A stretch of 64,000 bases of DNA from an uncultured Dyadobacter sp. (GTDB taxonomy: Bacteria > Bacteroidota > Bacteroidia > Cytophagales > Spirosomataceae). Position 1 is the stretch's first letter. Every line of letters starts with the position of its first letter. The stretch spans positions 186,001 to 250,000 of the forward strand of contig NZ_CAMLSE010000006.1 in NCBI RefSeq assembly GCF_946482605.1. The letters run 5' to 3'. The position numbers were made by a program, and so were the translations under genes. This document shows positions 43,137-52,681 of the stretch, piece after piece. The notes under the pieces were generated by a model that saw only the letters and a list, made by a program, of their open reading frames with translations, was not told the origin of the DNA and searched no databases.

Positions 43137-46100
43137 TCAGTGATACGACGCTGGAAAAACAATCTGGAACGTCGTTCCTTTTTGAGGAATACTTTGGATG
43201 TCCATATTCGCCCGCAGCATTTCACAGAGGCGTTTGACGATAAATAACCCGATCCCTTCTCCGGTATTCGGTCCCCCGGCACCCGCTTCCGCCGGCATAT
43301 CAGGTGTATCTTCAGCCTCGGCGATGGTTAGTTTATCCAGCAATGGCTGCGGGATTCCTGGTCCTGTGTCTGTCACCCTGATTTGCCAGGCACCATCGGG
43401 GAAATCGGTGGAGGAGGTTAAATATTCCCATCCCACGGTCACATTTCCGTCGGTAGTGTATTTCAACGCGTTCAGGATCAAGTTCTGGGCGATCCGCCTC
43501 ACCTTTACTGGGTCACTTTCAACTAGAATGCCGTCGGTACCATCAAAAATAATGGAGAGATTTTTTCGGTCTGCGATGGTTTTGGAAGCTTCACACAGTT
43601 CGGTCAGCATTTGCGAGACGTCAAATTTACTGAGCTCAACAACCTCCTGTCCCGATTCCAGCCGCGTATAGTCCAGCAGCTGGTTCATCATCTGGGCAAC
43701 CTGGCTCAGGTTCCGCTGGATCATGTCCAAAATACGGGCGCGGTCCTCCTCGGTATCCATAATATTAAGCATCGTGGCGGCCCCTGAGATAATCCCAAAA
43801 CTGCCCCGCAGATCGTGAAAAGCAGACCTGAGAAACGAGCCGCGATGCTGAACATATTCTTTCATGACCGACAACGCCCCAATCATTTCATAGGACCCTT
43901 CCAACTGGCGCATTAACCCGTCGTGTTCCACCTGGCCCTGTTTCAGCGGGCTGATATCCAGTTCGGTGGTGGCGATACCATAGTCGTGGCGGGTAATAGA
44001 TACCCCAAGCCACTTCTGATCTTGTTCCAGGTAAATTTCTTCGTAATACCCGTGATCACCCCGCAGCACATCCAGCATGTGCATTACCTGTTCCGAATCA
44101 TACAGCTCGGACGCTTTTTTTCCAATCAATGCCGCAGCATGCTGGTCCAGGTGTGCCGCGAATTTCTGGTTGCAGACCGCCAGTGTGAAATCGGGTTGTG
44201 CCGATGGATCGTCGGTAATGGATTTGAAAAAACCAATCGAAGCAGGAGAGCTATCCAATACTGCCTGTAAATTTTCGGCAGTCTTTTTCAATTCAGTATT
44301 GACTGTTTCAAGGCCTGCATTGGCATTCCTGAGCTCCTGTGTCCTTTCTTCGACGTGAGTTTTAAGTTGTTCGGTGAGCGTTTTCTGCAAATGAATATCC
44401 GTGCAGGTGCCAATGTATCCGGTGATCCTGCCGGCGTCCGATAGCATCGGCTTGGTGCTTTCCTGCACCCACCGGTACTCTCCGTCGCGGCGTCGCAAAC
44501 GGTATTCGATGGTATAAGGGGTTCCTTCGGCGAGGCCGTTTGAGGCGGCCAGGCGGTAAGCTGCCCGATCTTCGGGATGTATAATTTCGAGAAATCCATC
44601 CCTTTTGTCCTTGTCGAAGGACTGGCCTGTAAAGTCCAGCCACGCTCTGTTGAAAAAGTTGACCTGGCCGTCCACCTGCGCTACCCAGATAAATGCGGTA
44701 GCGTTATCCACGAGTTCTTTGAACCACTGCTGGCGCTCTTCCAGGAGTTTCTGTGCTTTCCGGTGCTCGGTAATGTCTTCAAAAACGAGCAGAATCGTGT
44801 GTTTTTGATGTAATATCACCTTTCTGGCGTGAATGAGCATGGTGCGCCCTTCGGTTTCGCCAAGTTTAATGTTCACTTCGAAGCCCTGGACAGATGCGTC
44901 CCGGCTGATCACATTTTGCATTACCTCGCGAAAACCTACAAAATCCAGCTGGCCGTTGCCCACCTCAAATAGCATGCTTTCTTCGGTTTGCTGCGGAGCG
45001 GTCTTGAATACCCGGTAAAACGCCTTGTTAGCGTTCTTAATTCTCAGATCCTTGTTCAACACCAATGTGGCTTCACTAATGGTGGAAAGGATCGCCTCCG
45101 AATACTCATAAGATTCGGTGAGTTGGTCGTTACGGATCTGCAACTCCTGATTGATCGTTTGCAGCTCCTCGTTAGCTGACTCGATCTCCTCTTTACTGGT
45201 TTCAAGTTCCTCGTTAATGCTTTGCAATTCCTCATTGCTGCTGACGATCTCCTCGTTGGCCGATTGTAGCTCTTCATTGCTTGCTTCCTGTTCCTCGATA
45301 ATGGAGTGCATGTCCTGGCGCAGGGCGGTAAGTTCGGCTTCGAGTAGCAGGTTTTGTTTATCGGTAATGCCACCGCCCGCACCGGAGCGCAGTTCGTAGT
45401 CTTTAAGCTCTTCAAACAGAATAAGGAAAAGCTGTTGATTGGCCGGGCTGGTGATCGGTACCGCCTTGATTTCCACATAATGGACTTTATCATTCATGAT
45501 CACTTCCAGGCCGGTCTTCGACGCCGACTGTGACGTTTTGCGGGCTTTGTGAATGATATTCCGTAGTTCGAATACCAGCGACGGACGCGCCATTTTCGAA
45601 AGGTTGAGGCTGGCTTTACCCGTCGCGTGTTCAAGGAAAAGCCCGGTAGAGCCCCGGAACTGAAGAATTTCCATGTCCTGGTCAACCACCACACTGGCCG
45701 GCACGTGATTGGTTAAAAGCCAGCTGTCAACGAGTTTGTCCAGATCACTTACCGGAGGCATTTCACTGGTTTTCGGGAGGTCTTTCCTTTCCAGTGCCAC
45801 CACGCTTTTGCGGATGGTCATGTCCGAAGGGATCTTTGCCAGGGTATTATTCTTACGGGCAAAAACCTTGTAGGCTTTCTGTATCTGTGAAAAATGCGAG
45901 GGCGAACTACCGACAGCCTCGGATTTCCCCAGTACCAGTATGCCATCGGGGTTCAGGGCATAGTGAAAAGTGGCGAGCGCCTTTTTTTGAAGCACTTCGT
46001 CCAGGTAAATCAACAGGTTACGGCAACTTACCAGGTCGAGCCGTGAAAACGGCGGGTCGCTCAGCAGGTTATGCGGCGCGAAAACGCACAGGTCACGCAC

Positions 46101-47423
46101 CGGCTTATTGATGCGGTAATGGTCATCGATCTTGGTGAAGAAGCGGTCGAGCCGTCGCCGTGAAATCTCTTTAACCTCGCTGCGGGCATATATCCCCAGC
46201 CTGGCTTTGGCGATGGCCGTTTCGCTCAGGTCTGTTGCGAATATCTGAACAGGCACGCTGGCGGCCCTGTCGCCGAGGATTTCCATGATGAGCATCGCCA
46301 GCGAATAAGCTTCCTGGCCGGTAGAGCAGGCGGCCACCCACAGACGGACGGTCTCCCCGGTCGGCTTGCTCTTGATGATGGCCGGAAGGATTTCCTTTCT
46401 GAGGTAATCCATCGTTTGCTCGTCCCGGAAAAAAGCGGTGACGTTGATCAGCAGGTCGTTGTAAAGGATTGTTGCTTCGGTAGGATGTTGTTTTAGATAA
46501 ACAATATACTCCTGGACCGTCTCGATTTTGTAAAGCAACATTCTTCGGATGATCCTTCTGCGGATCGTGGTTTTTTTATACCGTCCGAAATCAACACCCA
46601 CCGCCGATTTAACAAACGAAAGCACTTTGTCCAGGTCTTTGTCGGCCATCTGGTCCTGCGCCGACTCTTCGGCTTCGTTGGTCAGCTGGAAAATATCGGC
46701 ATGTTTGCCCAGTCGTGTAATTTCTTCGGCAATCTCTTTAGGCGACAATACCATGTCCACAACGCCTTCGGTGATCGCCGATTGGGGCATTGCGCTGTAT
46801 AATGCCGTTTCGTCTTGCGCGAAAGTCACACCACCGGCGACCTTGATCGCCCTGAGTCCCAAAGTGCCATCACTGGCCATTCCCGATAGCACAATTCCGA
46901 TCGCGCCGTCCTTTTGCCTTTGGGCCAGGGAAATAAAGAACTGGTCGATAGGCATGTGGATATGCGGCCTCGGTTTTCTGGGTGTAAGTACCAGTACCCC
47001 GTCCACAATTTCCATATCCTTATTGGGAGGGATAATATACAGGTGATTGGCCTGCACCGGCATTAGAGGGGCTGCTTCGAGGACGGTCATCGGGGTAGTC
47101 CCGGCCAGGATTTTATCAAGCTGGCTGTCGTAATCGGGGGAAAGATGCTGTATATACACAAAAGCGAGCCCGGTATGGACCGGCAGATGTTGCAGAAGCT
47201 CTGTTACAGCCTGTTGGCCTCCTGCAGACCCTCCGATCGCCACAATCGGCACGGGAAGGTGATCAGGTTTCAGGTTAATGTATTGCGTGTTTTCCTCCTC
47301 AGACATCGGCTTGCTCGTAAAAATCGGATCGAAATTGTTTAGGAAGGGAAATGAGAAAAGGCCATTTAATTCCTTAACTACTTGGAAGGCGAATTTATGG
47401 ACGTGCGGGTAATTGGCACGCAT
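43137..47423 (-). CDS. CheB-CheR-PAS-histidine kinase fusion, 1428 residues
   Basis: Domains in order: CheB methylesterase (residues 57-245; Ser66 in IGGSAGG, His93 in IQHLSPD, GMASDG); CheR methyltransferase (about 265-535; FRD-E, WVAACSTGQEAYSLA, NLLIYLDEVLQ); a long coiled coil near 700-800 made of EELQS-x-NEE repeats; three PAS domains (about 805-925, 930-1060, 1085-1190); a HisKA helix with the His of FHDLRGSF (about 1225); and an HATPase domain (NLILNALKYT, DTGPGIP, GEGIGLFIVKRL). ATG 47423 has AGAGAAG upstream; MSEEENTQY at 47306 is an alternative. Divergent from a two-receiver regulator, its likely partner. Confidence 0.92.
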   Translation of the reverse strand: MRANYPHVHKFAFQVVKELNGLFSFPFLNNFDPIFTSKPMSEEENTQYINLKPDHLPVPIVAIGGSAGGQQAVTELLQHLPVHTGLAFVYIQHLSPDYDSQLDKILAGTTPMTVLEAAPLMPVQANHLYIIPPNKDMEIVDGVLVLTPRKPRPHIHMPIDQFFISLAQRQKDGAIGIVLSGMASDGTLGLRAIKVAGGVTFAQDETALYSAMPQSAITEGVVDMVLSPKEIAEEITRLGKHADIFQLTNEAEESAQDQMADKDLDKVLSFVKSAVGVDFGRYKKTTIRRRIIRRMLLYKIETVQEYIVYLKQHPTEATILYNDLLINVTAFFRDEQTMDYLRKEILPAIIKSKPTGETVRLWVAACSTGQEAYSLAMLIMEILGDRAASVPVQIFATDLSETAIAKARLGIYARSEVKEISRRRLDRFFTKIDDHYRINKPVRDLCVFAPHNLLSDPPFSRLDLVSCRNLLIYLDEVLQKKALATFHYALNPDGILVLGKSEAVGSSPSHFSQIQKAYKVFARKNNTLAKIPSDMTIRKSVVALERKDLPKTSEMPPVSDLDKLVDSWLLTNHVPASVVVDQDMEILQFRGSTGLFLEHATGKASLNLSKMARPSLVFELRNIIHKARKTSQSASKTGLEVIMNDKVHYVEIKAVPITSPANQQLFLILFEELKDYELRSGAGGGITDKQNLLLEAELTALRQDMHSIIEEQEASNEELQSANEEIVSSNEELQSINEELETSKEEIESANEELQTINQELQIRNDQLTESYEYSEAILSTISEATLVLNKDLRIKNANKAFYRVFKTAPQQTEESMLFEVGNGQLDFVGFREVMQNVISRDASVQGFEVNIKLGETEGRTMLIHARKVILHQKHTILLVFEDITEHRKAQKLLEERQQWFKELVDNATAFIWVAQVDGQVNFFNRAWLDFTGQSFDKDKRDGFLEIIHPEDRAAYRLAASNGLAEGTPYTIEYRLRRRDGEYRWVQESTKPMLSDAGRITGYIGTCTDIHLQKTLTEQLKTHVEERTQELRNANAGLETVNTELKKTAENLQAVLDSSPASIGFFKSITDDPSAQPDFTLAVCNQKFAAHLDQHAAALIGKKASELYDSEQVMHMLDVLRGDHGYYEEIYLEQDQKWLGVSITRHDYGIATTELDISPLKQGQVEHDGLMRQLEGSYEMIGALSVMKEYVQHRGSFLRSAFHDLRGSFGIISGAATMLNIMDTEEDRARILDMIQRNLSQVAQMMNQLLDYTRLESGQEVVELSKFDVSQMLTELCEASKTIADRKNLSIIFDGTDGILVESDPVKVRRIAQNLILNALKYTTDGNVTVGWEYLTSSTDFPDGAWQIRVTDTGPGIPQPLLDKLTIAEAEDTPDMPAEAGAGGPNTGEGIGLFIVKRLCEMLRANMDIQSIPQKGTTFQIVFPASYH

Positions 47424-47548
47424 TTTTCTTCTCTTTAATTCAATAATGTTTTACAAAATCAAAGTGGCTGGCTATAAACTTCTGAATTCTTGCATGTTCG
47501 ACGTGAGCAGACGGAAAAGTAACCAACTTGAAGAATGCGTGTTGTAGG

Positions 47549-48418
47549 ATGAAGAAGACAAGGACCATATTTATCGTTGACGACGACGAGGATGACCGGT
47601 TGCTGATCGCAGAGGCCATCGAGGATTTTATCCAAAATATTGAAATAGTGCAGCTTGACAGCGGCCCTGCTTTGTTTAGTATGCTACAAAGTAACGCGAC
47701 CGTGCCGGACCTGGTGCTCATGGATATGAACATGCCCAAGGTGAATGGACTGGAATTGCTCTGCACGCTGAAAAAGGATCCGTTGCACCGCGCCATTCCG
47801 GTGGTGATACTCTCAACGACTTCCACAAGCAAGCTCATCAGCCAAGCTTACGAGCTCGGAGCTAACGCATTTATGGTCAAACCGGTCAGCACTGCGGACT
47901 ACCATGCGATGGCCAGAGCGGTTGACGTCTGTTTTTTGAATACATGTTCTGCCGACCGCTTCCTCAGGTCCTTTAAACCACCGAGGGCCAGAAGTGTGCT
48001 CATTATAGAAGACAACGATGATCATTCCGAGCTGATGCAATTCGCTCTGAAACAGGGTATGCCGGATGTGAAGGCGATCAGGCTTTCAAATAAAGCCGAG
48101 ACGATGCAATTCCTCCACACCCGCTACAAAAGTTTAAGGCCCGAGCCGGAAATGATCCTGCTTGATTTATACCTTCCGACACGCGATGACGGGTTGAGTT
48201 TGTTGGAGAAAATCCAGGAATTTATTATTGCTAACCATCTGGCACGTGTCCCTATTATCGTTTTCAGCTACTCTGATCACCGCGAAGATTTGGCCGCCTC
48301 ATTTGCAAAACAGGCAAACGGGTACGTGGTCAAGCCGCCGGACATTGATAAATGGTCGTTTTACTTTGAAAATCTGAGCTATTTCTGGTCGAAAACAATG
48401 GCGCTCCCCAAGGATTAA
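47549..48418 (+). CDS. Two-receiver response regulator
   Basis: 289 residues from the ATG at 47549. Receiver 1 (about residues 5-125): IFIVDDDEDDRLL, Asp in LVLMDMNMPKVNGLE, Thr/Ser in ILSTTST, Lys in FMVKPVS. Receiver 2 (about 150-285): LIIEDNDDHSELM, Asp in ILLDLYLPTRDDGLS, FSYSDHRED, VVKPPDIDK. No output domain. It is divergent from the large kinase (126 bases), the natural phosphodonor, and ends overlapping by four bases the end of the convergent receiver gene. It is the intact paralogue of the gene broken by TAG at 7490. Confidence 0.9.
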   Translation: MKKTRTIFIVDDDEDDRLLIAEAIEDFIQNIEIVQLDSGPALFSMLQSNATVPDLVLMDMNMPKVNGLELLCTLKKDPLHRAIPVVILSTTSTSKLISQAYELGANAFMVKPVSTADYHAMARAVDVCFLNTCSADRFLRSFKPPRARSVLIIEDNDDHSELMQFALKQGMPDVKAIRLSNKAETMQFLHTRYKSLRPEPEMILLDLYLPTRDDGLSLLEKIQEFIIANHLARVPIIVFSYSDHREDLAASFAKQANGYVVKPPDIDKWSFYFENLSYFWSKTMALPKD

Positions 48419-48912
48419 AAATGGCTGGTAGGATCGGCGATTTGTTTCTTGCCGGCCGCTGCCAGACGGTTGTAGTCTACCCAGTAATGGCAGACGGTTT
48501 CCAATAAATACCTTAATTCCTCGAATTCGAGCGGTTTAGTGATAAAAGAGCTTGCCCCGGCTTCATACGAGCGAAGTATATCTTCGGATTCCGAGCTGTT
48601 TGTGAGAATAACCACCGGAATATTGCTCCATCTGGTAGTTGCATTATCGGGCGTTTTTCGGATCAACTTCAACAACTCGAGACCGTCAATGGAGGGCATA
48701 TTCAAATCCATAACGATCAAAGCCGGTTTTCTGCCGTCGTATTTCGGTGCGGATTGTAGGACCAGGTATTGATACATTTCTTTCGCGCCCTGAAAGCATC
48801 GCAAATGGTATTTGGGCAGAAATTGTTTAAAAATGGTCCTGACCAGGAGCCTCTGGTCGGCAGAATCGTCGATAAGGTAGACTTCCATTTGATCCATCTT
48901 CAGGCGATACAT
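48415..48912 (-). CDS. Single-domain response regulator
   Basis: 165 residues; ATGs at 48912, 48897 and 48888 are possible starts, the last two being closer to the first beta strand (EVYLIDDSADQRLL). Phosphoacceptor Asp in LIVMDLNMPSIDGLELL, Thr in VILTNSS and Lys in SFITKPLEF are present; a proline-free helical tail (HYWVDYNRLAAAGKKQ) follows. There is no output domain. It ends four bases inside the convergent two-receiver gene and probably exchanges phosphate in the same pathway. Confidence 0.88.
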   Translation of the reverse strand: MYRLKMDQMEVYLIDDSADQRLLVRTIFKQFLPKYHLRCFQGAKEMYQYLVLQSAPKYDGRKPALIVMDLNMPSIDGLELLKLIRKTPDNATTRWSNIPVVILTNSSESEDILRSYEAGASSFITKPLEFEELRYLLETVCHYWVDYNRLAAAGKKQIADPTSHF

Positions 48913-48991
48913 TTAAGTGCAGATATTTCTACGCAAAAAATGTACCAGCCGCGATGGCTTCGATTTTAGACGCGGATTTTCCACACTGGGA

Positions 48992-50632
48992 TTATTCGCT
49001 GTCAAGCCTGATCAAGAGACCTTCGTCGCCTGCGATGCTGATCACATCCTGAACATTCATGCCGGTACGTTCTTCATCGGTGCTCAGGGTGATCAGTCCT
49101 TTATAGCTTGCATTTTGCGGGCGAAAGTAAGCGGGGCGGTGGGTCAGGTTCAGAATGACGAGGAATGTCTCGTCGGAATCCTGCCTGAGGTAGGAAATAA
49201 GCTGGGCATCCGCGTAAACCGGACTGTAATTGCCCACGCTCAGCGCCGCGCTTTTTTTGCGGATATCGATCAACCTGCGGTAAAACGTCAGCATCGAATA
49301 AGCATCATCCTTTTGCCTTTCCACATTGACCCGCCCTGCATTATAAGGAAGCCGCAACCAGGGCTTATGCCCCGAAAAACCGGCGTTGAGCTCCGGGCTC
49401 CATTGCATTGGTGTCCGGGAAGGATCGCGGCTTATATTCAGCTCCGGCAGGTTCAGTCCCTGGGGGTCGACTACTTCGTCAATCGGTATGGGCACGTCGG
49501 TCATCCCTATTTCGTCGCCGTAATAGATTGTCGGGGTGCCTCGGAGCGTCAATAGCAGCATGGCGGCGATCCTGGCCTGCGAGGGGCCCACACGGCTGGC
49601 AACCCGCGGCTTATCGTGATTGCTCAAAACCCAGTTCGGCCAGCTGTCAACCGGCAGCGCGCCTTCATAGCTATCGACTGCCGCCGCGATTTCCTGTGAA
49701 TTCCAGGGTAATGTCAGCAGTTGAAAATTAAATGGCAGGTGCGCCCCGGTATTGTTTTCACCGTAATAGGTTACGAGTTTTTGAATAGGTAAATAGATCT
49801 CGCCGATCAGCACACGGTCGTCGAAGGAATCCATTAACTGCCGCATCATACGGACGATCTGATGCACTTCGGGCTGGTCCGTGGAATAGACAGGCATGAA
49901 ATCGTCGTAAAGCCGTTTTCCGGAATTAGCGTTGTCGGGTACAGGCGGGTTGTCGCGCAGCTGAAAATCCTTGATCATATGCCACATCACATCCACCCTG
50001 AAACCGTCCACACCCTTTTTAAGCCAGAACCGCATTACATCCAGCATCGCTTCCTGCACTTCCGGGTTACGCCAGTTGAGGTCAGGCTGCTCTTTCAGAA
50101 ACGCGTGGTAATAATACTGCTGGGTAGGCTCGTCCCATTCCCAGGCGGCCCCGCCGAATACGCTGAGCCAGTTATTGGGAACAGAGCCGTCTTGTTTCCC
50201 GTCGTGCCAGATATACCAGTCCCGTTTAGGATTATCCTTCGACGAGCGGCTTTCCAGAAACCACGGGTGTTGGTCAGAAGTGTGATTAGGGACCAGGTCG
50301 AGCAGCAATTTCATGCCTCGTTGATGTACCTGTTCCAGAAGTTCCTCGAAGTCTTTCATGGTGCCAAAAAGCGCATGTATGCCCCGGTAATCTGAAATAT
50401 CGTAACCGAAATCGGCCATGGGTGAAGAGAATATGGGAGAAAGCCAGACACAGTCGATGCCGAGCCATTGCAGGTAATCGAGCCGGGTTGCGATACCTTT
50501 CAAGTCGCCGATCCCATCGTTATTGGAATCCTGAAAAGACCTTGGATACACCTGATAAATGACCCCGTGCTGCCACCATTTGTGCTGGGCAGGGATCGTT
50601 TCTATTGTGAATGTCGCCGTCATATTTTCCAT
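48992..50632 (-). CDS. GH13 alpha-glucosidase / oligo-1,6-glucosidase type
   Basis: 546 residues; starts at 50632 or 50623. KWWQHGVIYQVYPRSFQDSN is the classical opening of cytoplasmic oligo-1,6-glucosidases. Region I is DLVPNHTSDQHPWF, nucleophile Asp214 in VDGFRVDV, acid/base Glu278 in LIGEIY, and His339-Asp340 in WVLSNHDKPR. The C-terminal beta domain contains FLVILNLTHRPA. No signal peptide. It probably hydrolyses alpha-1,6 or alpha-1,4 glucosides released by GlgX. It is divergent from treZ with 161 bases between, so both may be controlled together. Confidence 0.9.
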   Translation of the reverse strand: MENMTATFTIETIPAQHKWWQHGVIYQVYPRSFQDSNNDGIGDLKGIATRLDYLQWLGIDCVWLSPIFSSPMADFGYDISDYRGIHALFGTMKDFEELLEQVHQRGMKLLLDLVPNHTSDQHPWFLESRSSKDNPKRDWYIWHDGKQDGSVPNNWLSVFGGAAWEWDEPTQQYYYHAFLKEQPDLNWRNPEVQEAMLDVMRFWLKKGVDGFRVDVMWHMIKDFQLRDNPPVPDNANSGKRLYDDFMPVYSTDQPEVHQIVRMMRQLMDSFDDRVLIGEIYLPIQKLVTYYGENNTGAHLPFNFQLLTLPWNSQEIAAAVDSYEGALPVDSWPNWVLSNHDKPRVASRVGPSQARIAAMLLLTLRGTPTIYYGDEIGMTDVPIPIDEVVDPQGLNLPELNISRDPSRTPMQWSPELNAGFSGHKPWLRLPYNAGRVNVERQKDDAYSMLTFYRRLIDIRKKSAALSVGNYSPVYADAQLISYLRQDSDETFLVILNLTHRPAYFRPQNASYKGLITLSTDEERTGMNVQDVISIAGDEGLLIRLDSE

Positions 50633-50793
50633 CGTCGTAATGCGTTGTTGATCGGAAGCCGTGCTAAAAAATCGCGCCTGTACCCGTCCGGGTGATCAGT
50701 TTGCGACGTTTTCCAAGGAACGGGCGGTGGTTTGATGGCATAAATTTTTCTTTAACAGCCGCAAAAATGCTGAAAGGTTAAACAGTAATAAGT

Positions 50794-52596
50794 ATGATAA
50801 TCAGAAAAGCAGGCGCATACAGGTTAGGGGAGGAAGTAAGGTTTACAGTGTGGGCCCCACAAACCAAACAGATGAAATTGCATTTACAGGGCGCCGACCC
50901 TGCAATATTTGAAATGCAGGCAGATGAGGAAGGTTATTTCAATCTGACACTTCCCAATTCCGCAACGCAATGCCGCTATTGCTATGAACCGGATGGGCAG
51001 GGCCCCTTTCCTGACCCGGCGTCCCATTTCCAGCCCGATGGCGTGCACGGATGCTCGCTAGTGGTCGATCACGACGCTTTTAAATGGACCGACAAGCAAT
51101 GGACGGGGCGAGCTTTCGAAGACCTTATTGTTTACGAACTGCACGTGGGCACCTTCACGCCCGAAGGCACGTTCGATGCGATTATTCCCCGTCTGAACGC
51201 GCTCGCCGAGCTGGGGATCAATGCGATCGAGCTTATGCCGGTTTCGGAATTTCCGGGCAGTAGGAACTGGGGTTATGATGCCGTGTTTCCCTATTCGGTC
51301 CACAGTGCTTACGGCGGTCCCGAAAAATTGAAGGAGCTGGTTAATGCGGCACACGGGTTTGGTATAGCCGTTTTTCTGGATATTGTATTAAACCACATGG
51401 GCCCCGAGGGTAACTATTTCGGGCATTTCGGGCCGTATTTTACCGATAAATATTCCACACCGTGGGGAAAGGCGATCAACTTCGATGGAGAATGGTCGGA
51501 TGGGGTCCGCGAATATTTTTCAGATCTGATCATTTTCTGGTCGGAATGCTACCATGTGGACGGGCTCAGGCTGGACGCTATTCACGAAATTTTTGACAAA
51601 GGCGCATTCAGTTTTTGGGAGCTGGTGCAGCAAAAACTGGCGCAGCACAGGCAGTCAAATGGTCGCGCGTTCCACCTCATCGCCGAATCGGACCTGAACA
51701 GCCCGCGTGTGACAAAGCCCGTCGAAACCGGTGGAATGGGTTTCGACGCCCAATGGCTGGACGATTTTCATCATGCGCTTTATGCGCTGCTCGATGAAAA
51801 AGGGCAGGAGCGCTATATCGATTTCGGCACCATCGAACAGCTTGCGAAGGCTTTTAAGGAAGGTTTCGTGCATAGCGGCAGCTATGTGCAATTTCGCAAA
51901 AGGAAGCATGGCGCATCGTCTGCCGGTGTTGCGGGAAATACATTTGTGGCCTTTAATCTGAATCACGACCAGGCCGGCAACCGCGCGGGTGGGGAGCGCC
52001 TGAGCCAACTGGTGAGCTATGAGCGGCAAAAACTCGCAGCCGCCGCATTGTTGCTCAGCCCATATGTGCCCATGCTTTTCATGGGAGAGGAATATGGGGA
52101 CGATTCGTCATTCTTCTTTTTCGTAAGCCATTCCGATCCGGAACTTATCAAGGCAGTTATAGAAGGTCGCAAGCGTGAATTCAAGGGTTTTGGCGATAGT
52201 AAAAAAACGCTGAACCCACAGGACACGCAGACTTTTTTATTTTCCAAAGTAAAATGGGAGAAACGCACGGAAGGTAAATATGCGGCCCTGCTCGCCTGGA
52301 CAAAAGCATTGATCGCCCTCCGACAGACACACCCGGCCTTGCGGAATTTCAACAAGGACGGTGTGATGGTTAATATTATTAACGATAAAGCATTGGTGCT
52401 CAAACGAAGCAGCGCAGACCAAAAGGCTCATCTGTTTTGTTATTTCAATTTTTCAAATGAAGAGATTCCGATCGATCGGCCGGAAGCCATTTCCGGCTTT
52501 GAACTGATCCTAGATTCTGAGGAAAACGTAAGTTCCGAATCGGCGAGCGAGGCGTTGCCCGGACCGGGTGTGAAAATTTTCTCCCGCATTCCCTGA
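50794..52596 (+). CDS. treZ: Maltooligosyltrehalose trehalohydrolase TreZ
   Basis: 600 residues. An N-terminal CBM48-like domain (residues 1-95) is followed by the TreZ-specific YELHVGTFTPEGTFDA and VSEFPGSRNWGYD. Catalytic residues are Asp261 (HVDGLRLDAIHEI), Glu298 (LIAESDLN) and His391-Asp392 (NLNHDQAGNRA). MLFMGEEYGDDSSFFFF is also diagnostic. TreZ releases trehalose from the maltooligosyl-trehalose made by TreY. No treY is found in the window, so its partner must be elsewhere. It precedes an unusual GH13 gene by 85 bases on the same strand. Confidence 0.93.
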   Translation: MIIRKAGAYRLGEEVRFTVWAPQTKQMKLHLQGADPAIFEMQADEEGYFNLTLPNSATQCRYCYEPDGQGPFPDPASHFQPDGVHGCSLVVDHDAFKWTDKQWTGRAFEDLIVYELHVGTFTPEGTFDAIIPRLNALAELGINAIELMPVSEFPGSRNWGYDAVFPYSVHSAYGGPEKLKELVNAAHGFGIAVFLDIVLNHMGPEGNYFGHFGPYFTDKYSTPWGKAINFDGEWSDGVREYFSDLIIFWSECYHVDGLRLDAIHEIFDKGAFSFWELVQQKLAQHRQSNGRAFHLIAESDLNSPRVTKPVETGGMGFDAQWLDDFHHALYALLDEKGQERYIDFGTIEQLAKAFKEGFVHSGSYVQFRKRKHGASSAGVAGNTFVAFNLNHDQAGNRAGGERLSQLVSYERQKLAAAALLLSPYVPMLFMGEEYGDDSSFFFFVSHSDPELIKAVIEGRKREFKGFGDSKKTLNPQDTQTFLFSKVKWEKRTEGKYAALLAWTKALIALRQTHPALRNFNKDGVMVNIINDKALVLKRSSADQKAHLFCYFNFSNEEIPIDRPEAISGFELILDSEENVSSESASEALPGPGVKIFSRIP

Positions 52597-52681
52597 AATT
52601 TTCAGGATGCCGGTAAAACAGGTATAATCGCGGCAGGCACGCATTTTATCGCTATGCAGGGAGAACTAATGATTTTGCCTG

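Noticed and set aside
45140..45300. Repetitive DNA that might be a tandem repeat element
   Set aside because: It encodes the EELQS-x-NEE coiled coil of the kinase and is explained by the protein.
44288..46111. Several open frames of 60-145 codons on both strands inside the CheB-CheR kinase gene
   Set aside because: They are shadows of a GC-rich, well-conserved gene; the Ser-rich one at 45151 is antisense to the coiled-coil repeat.
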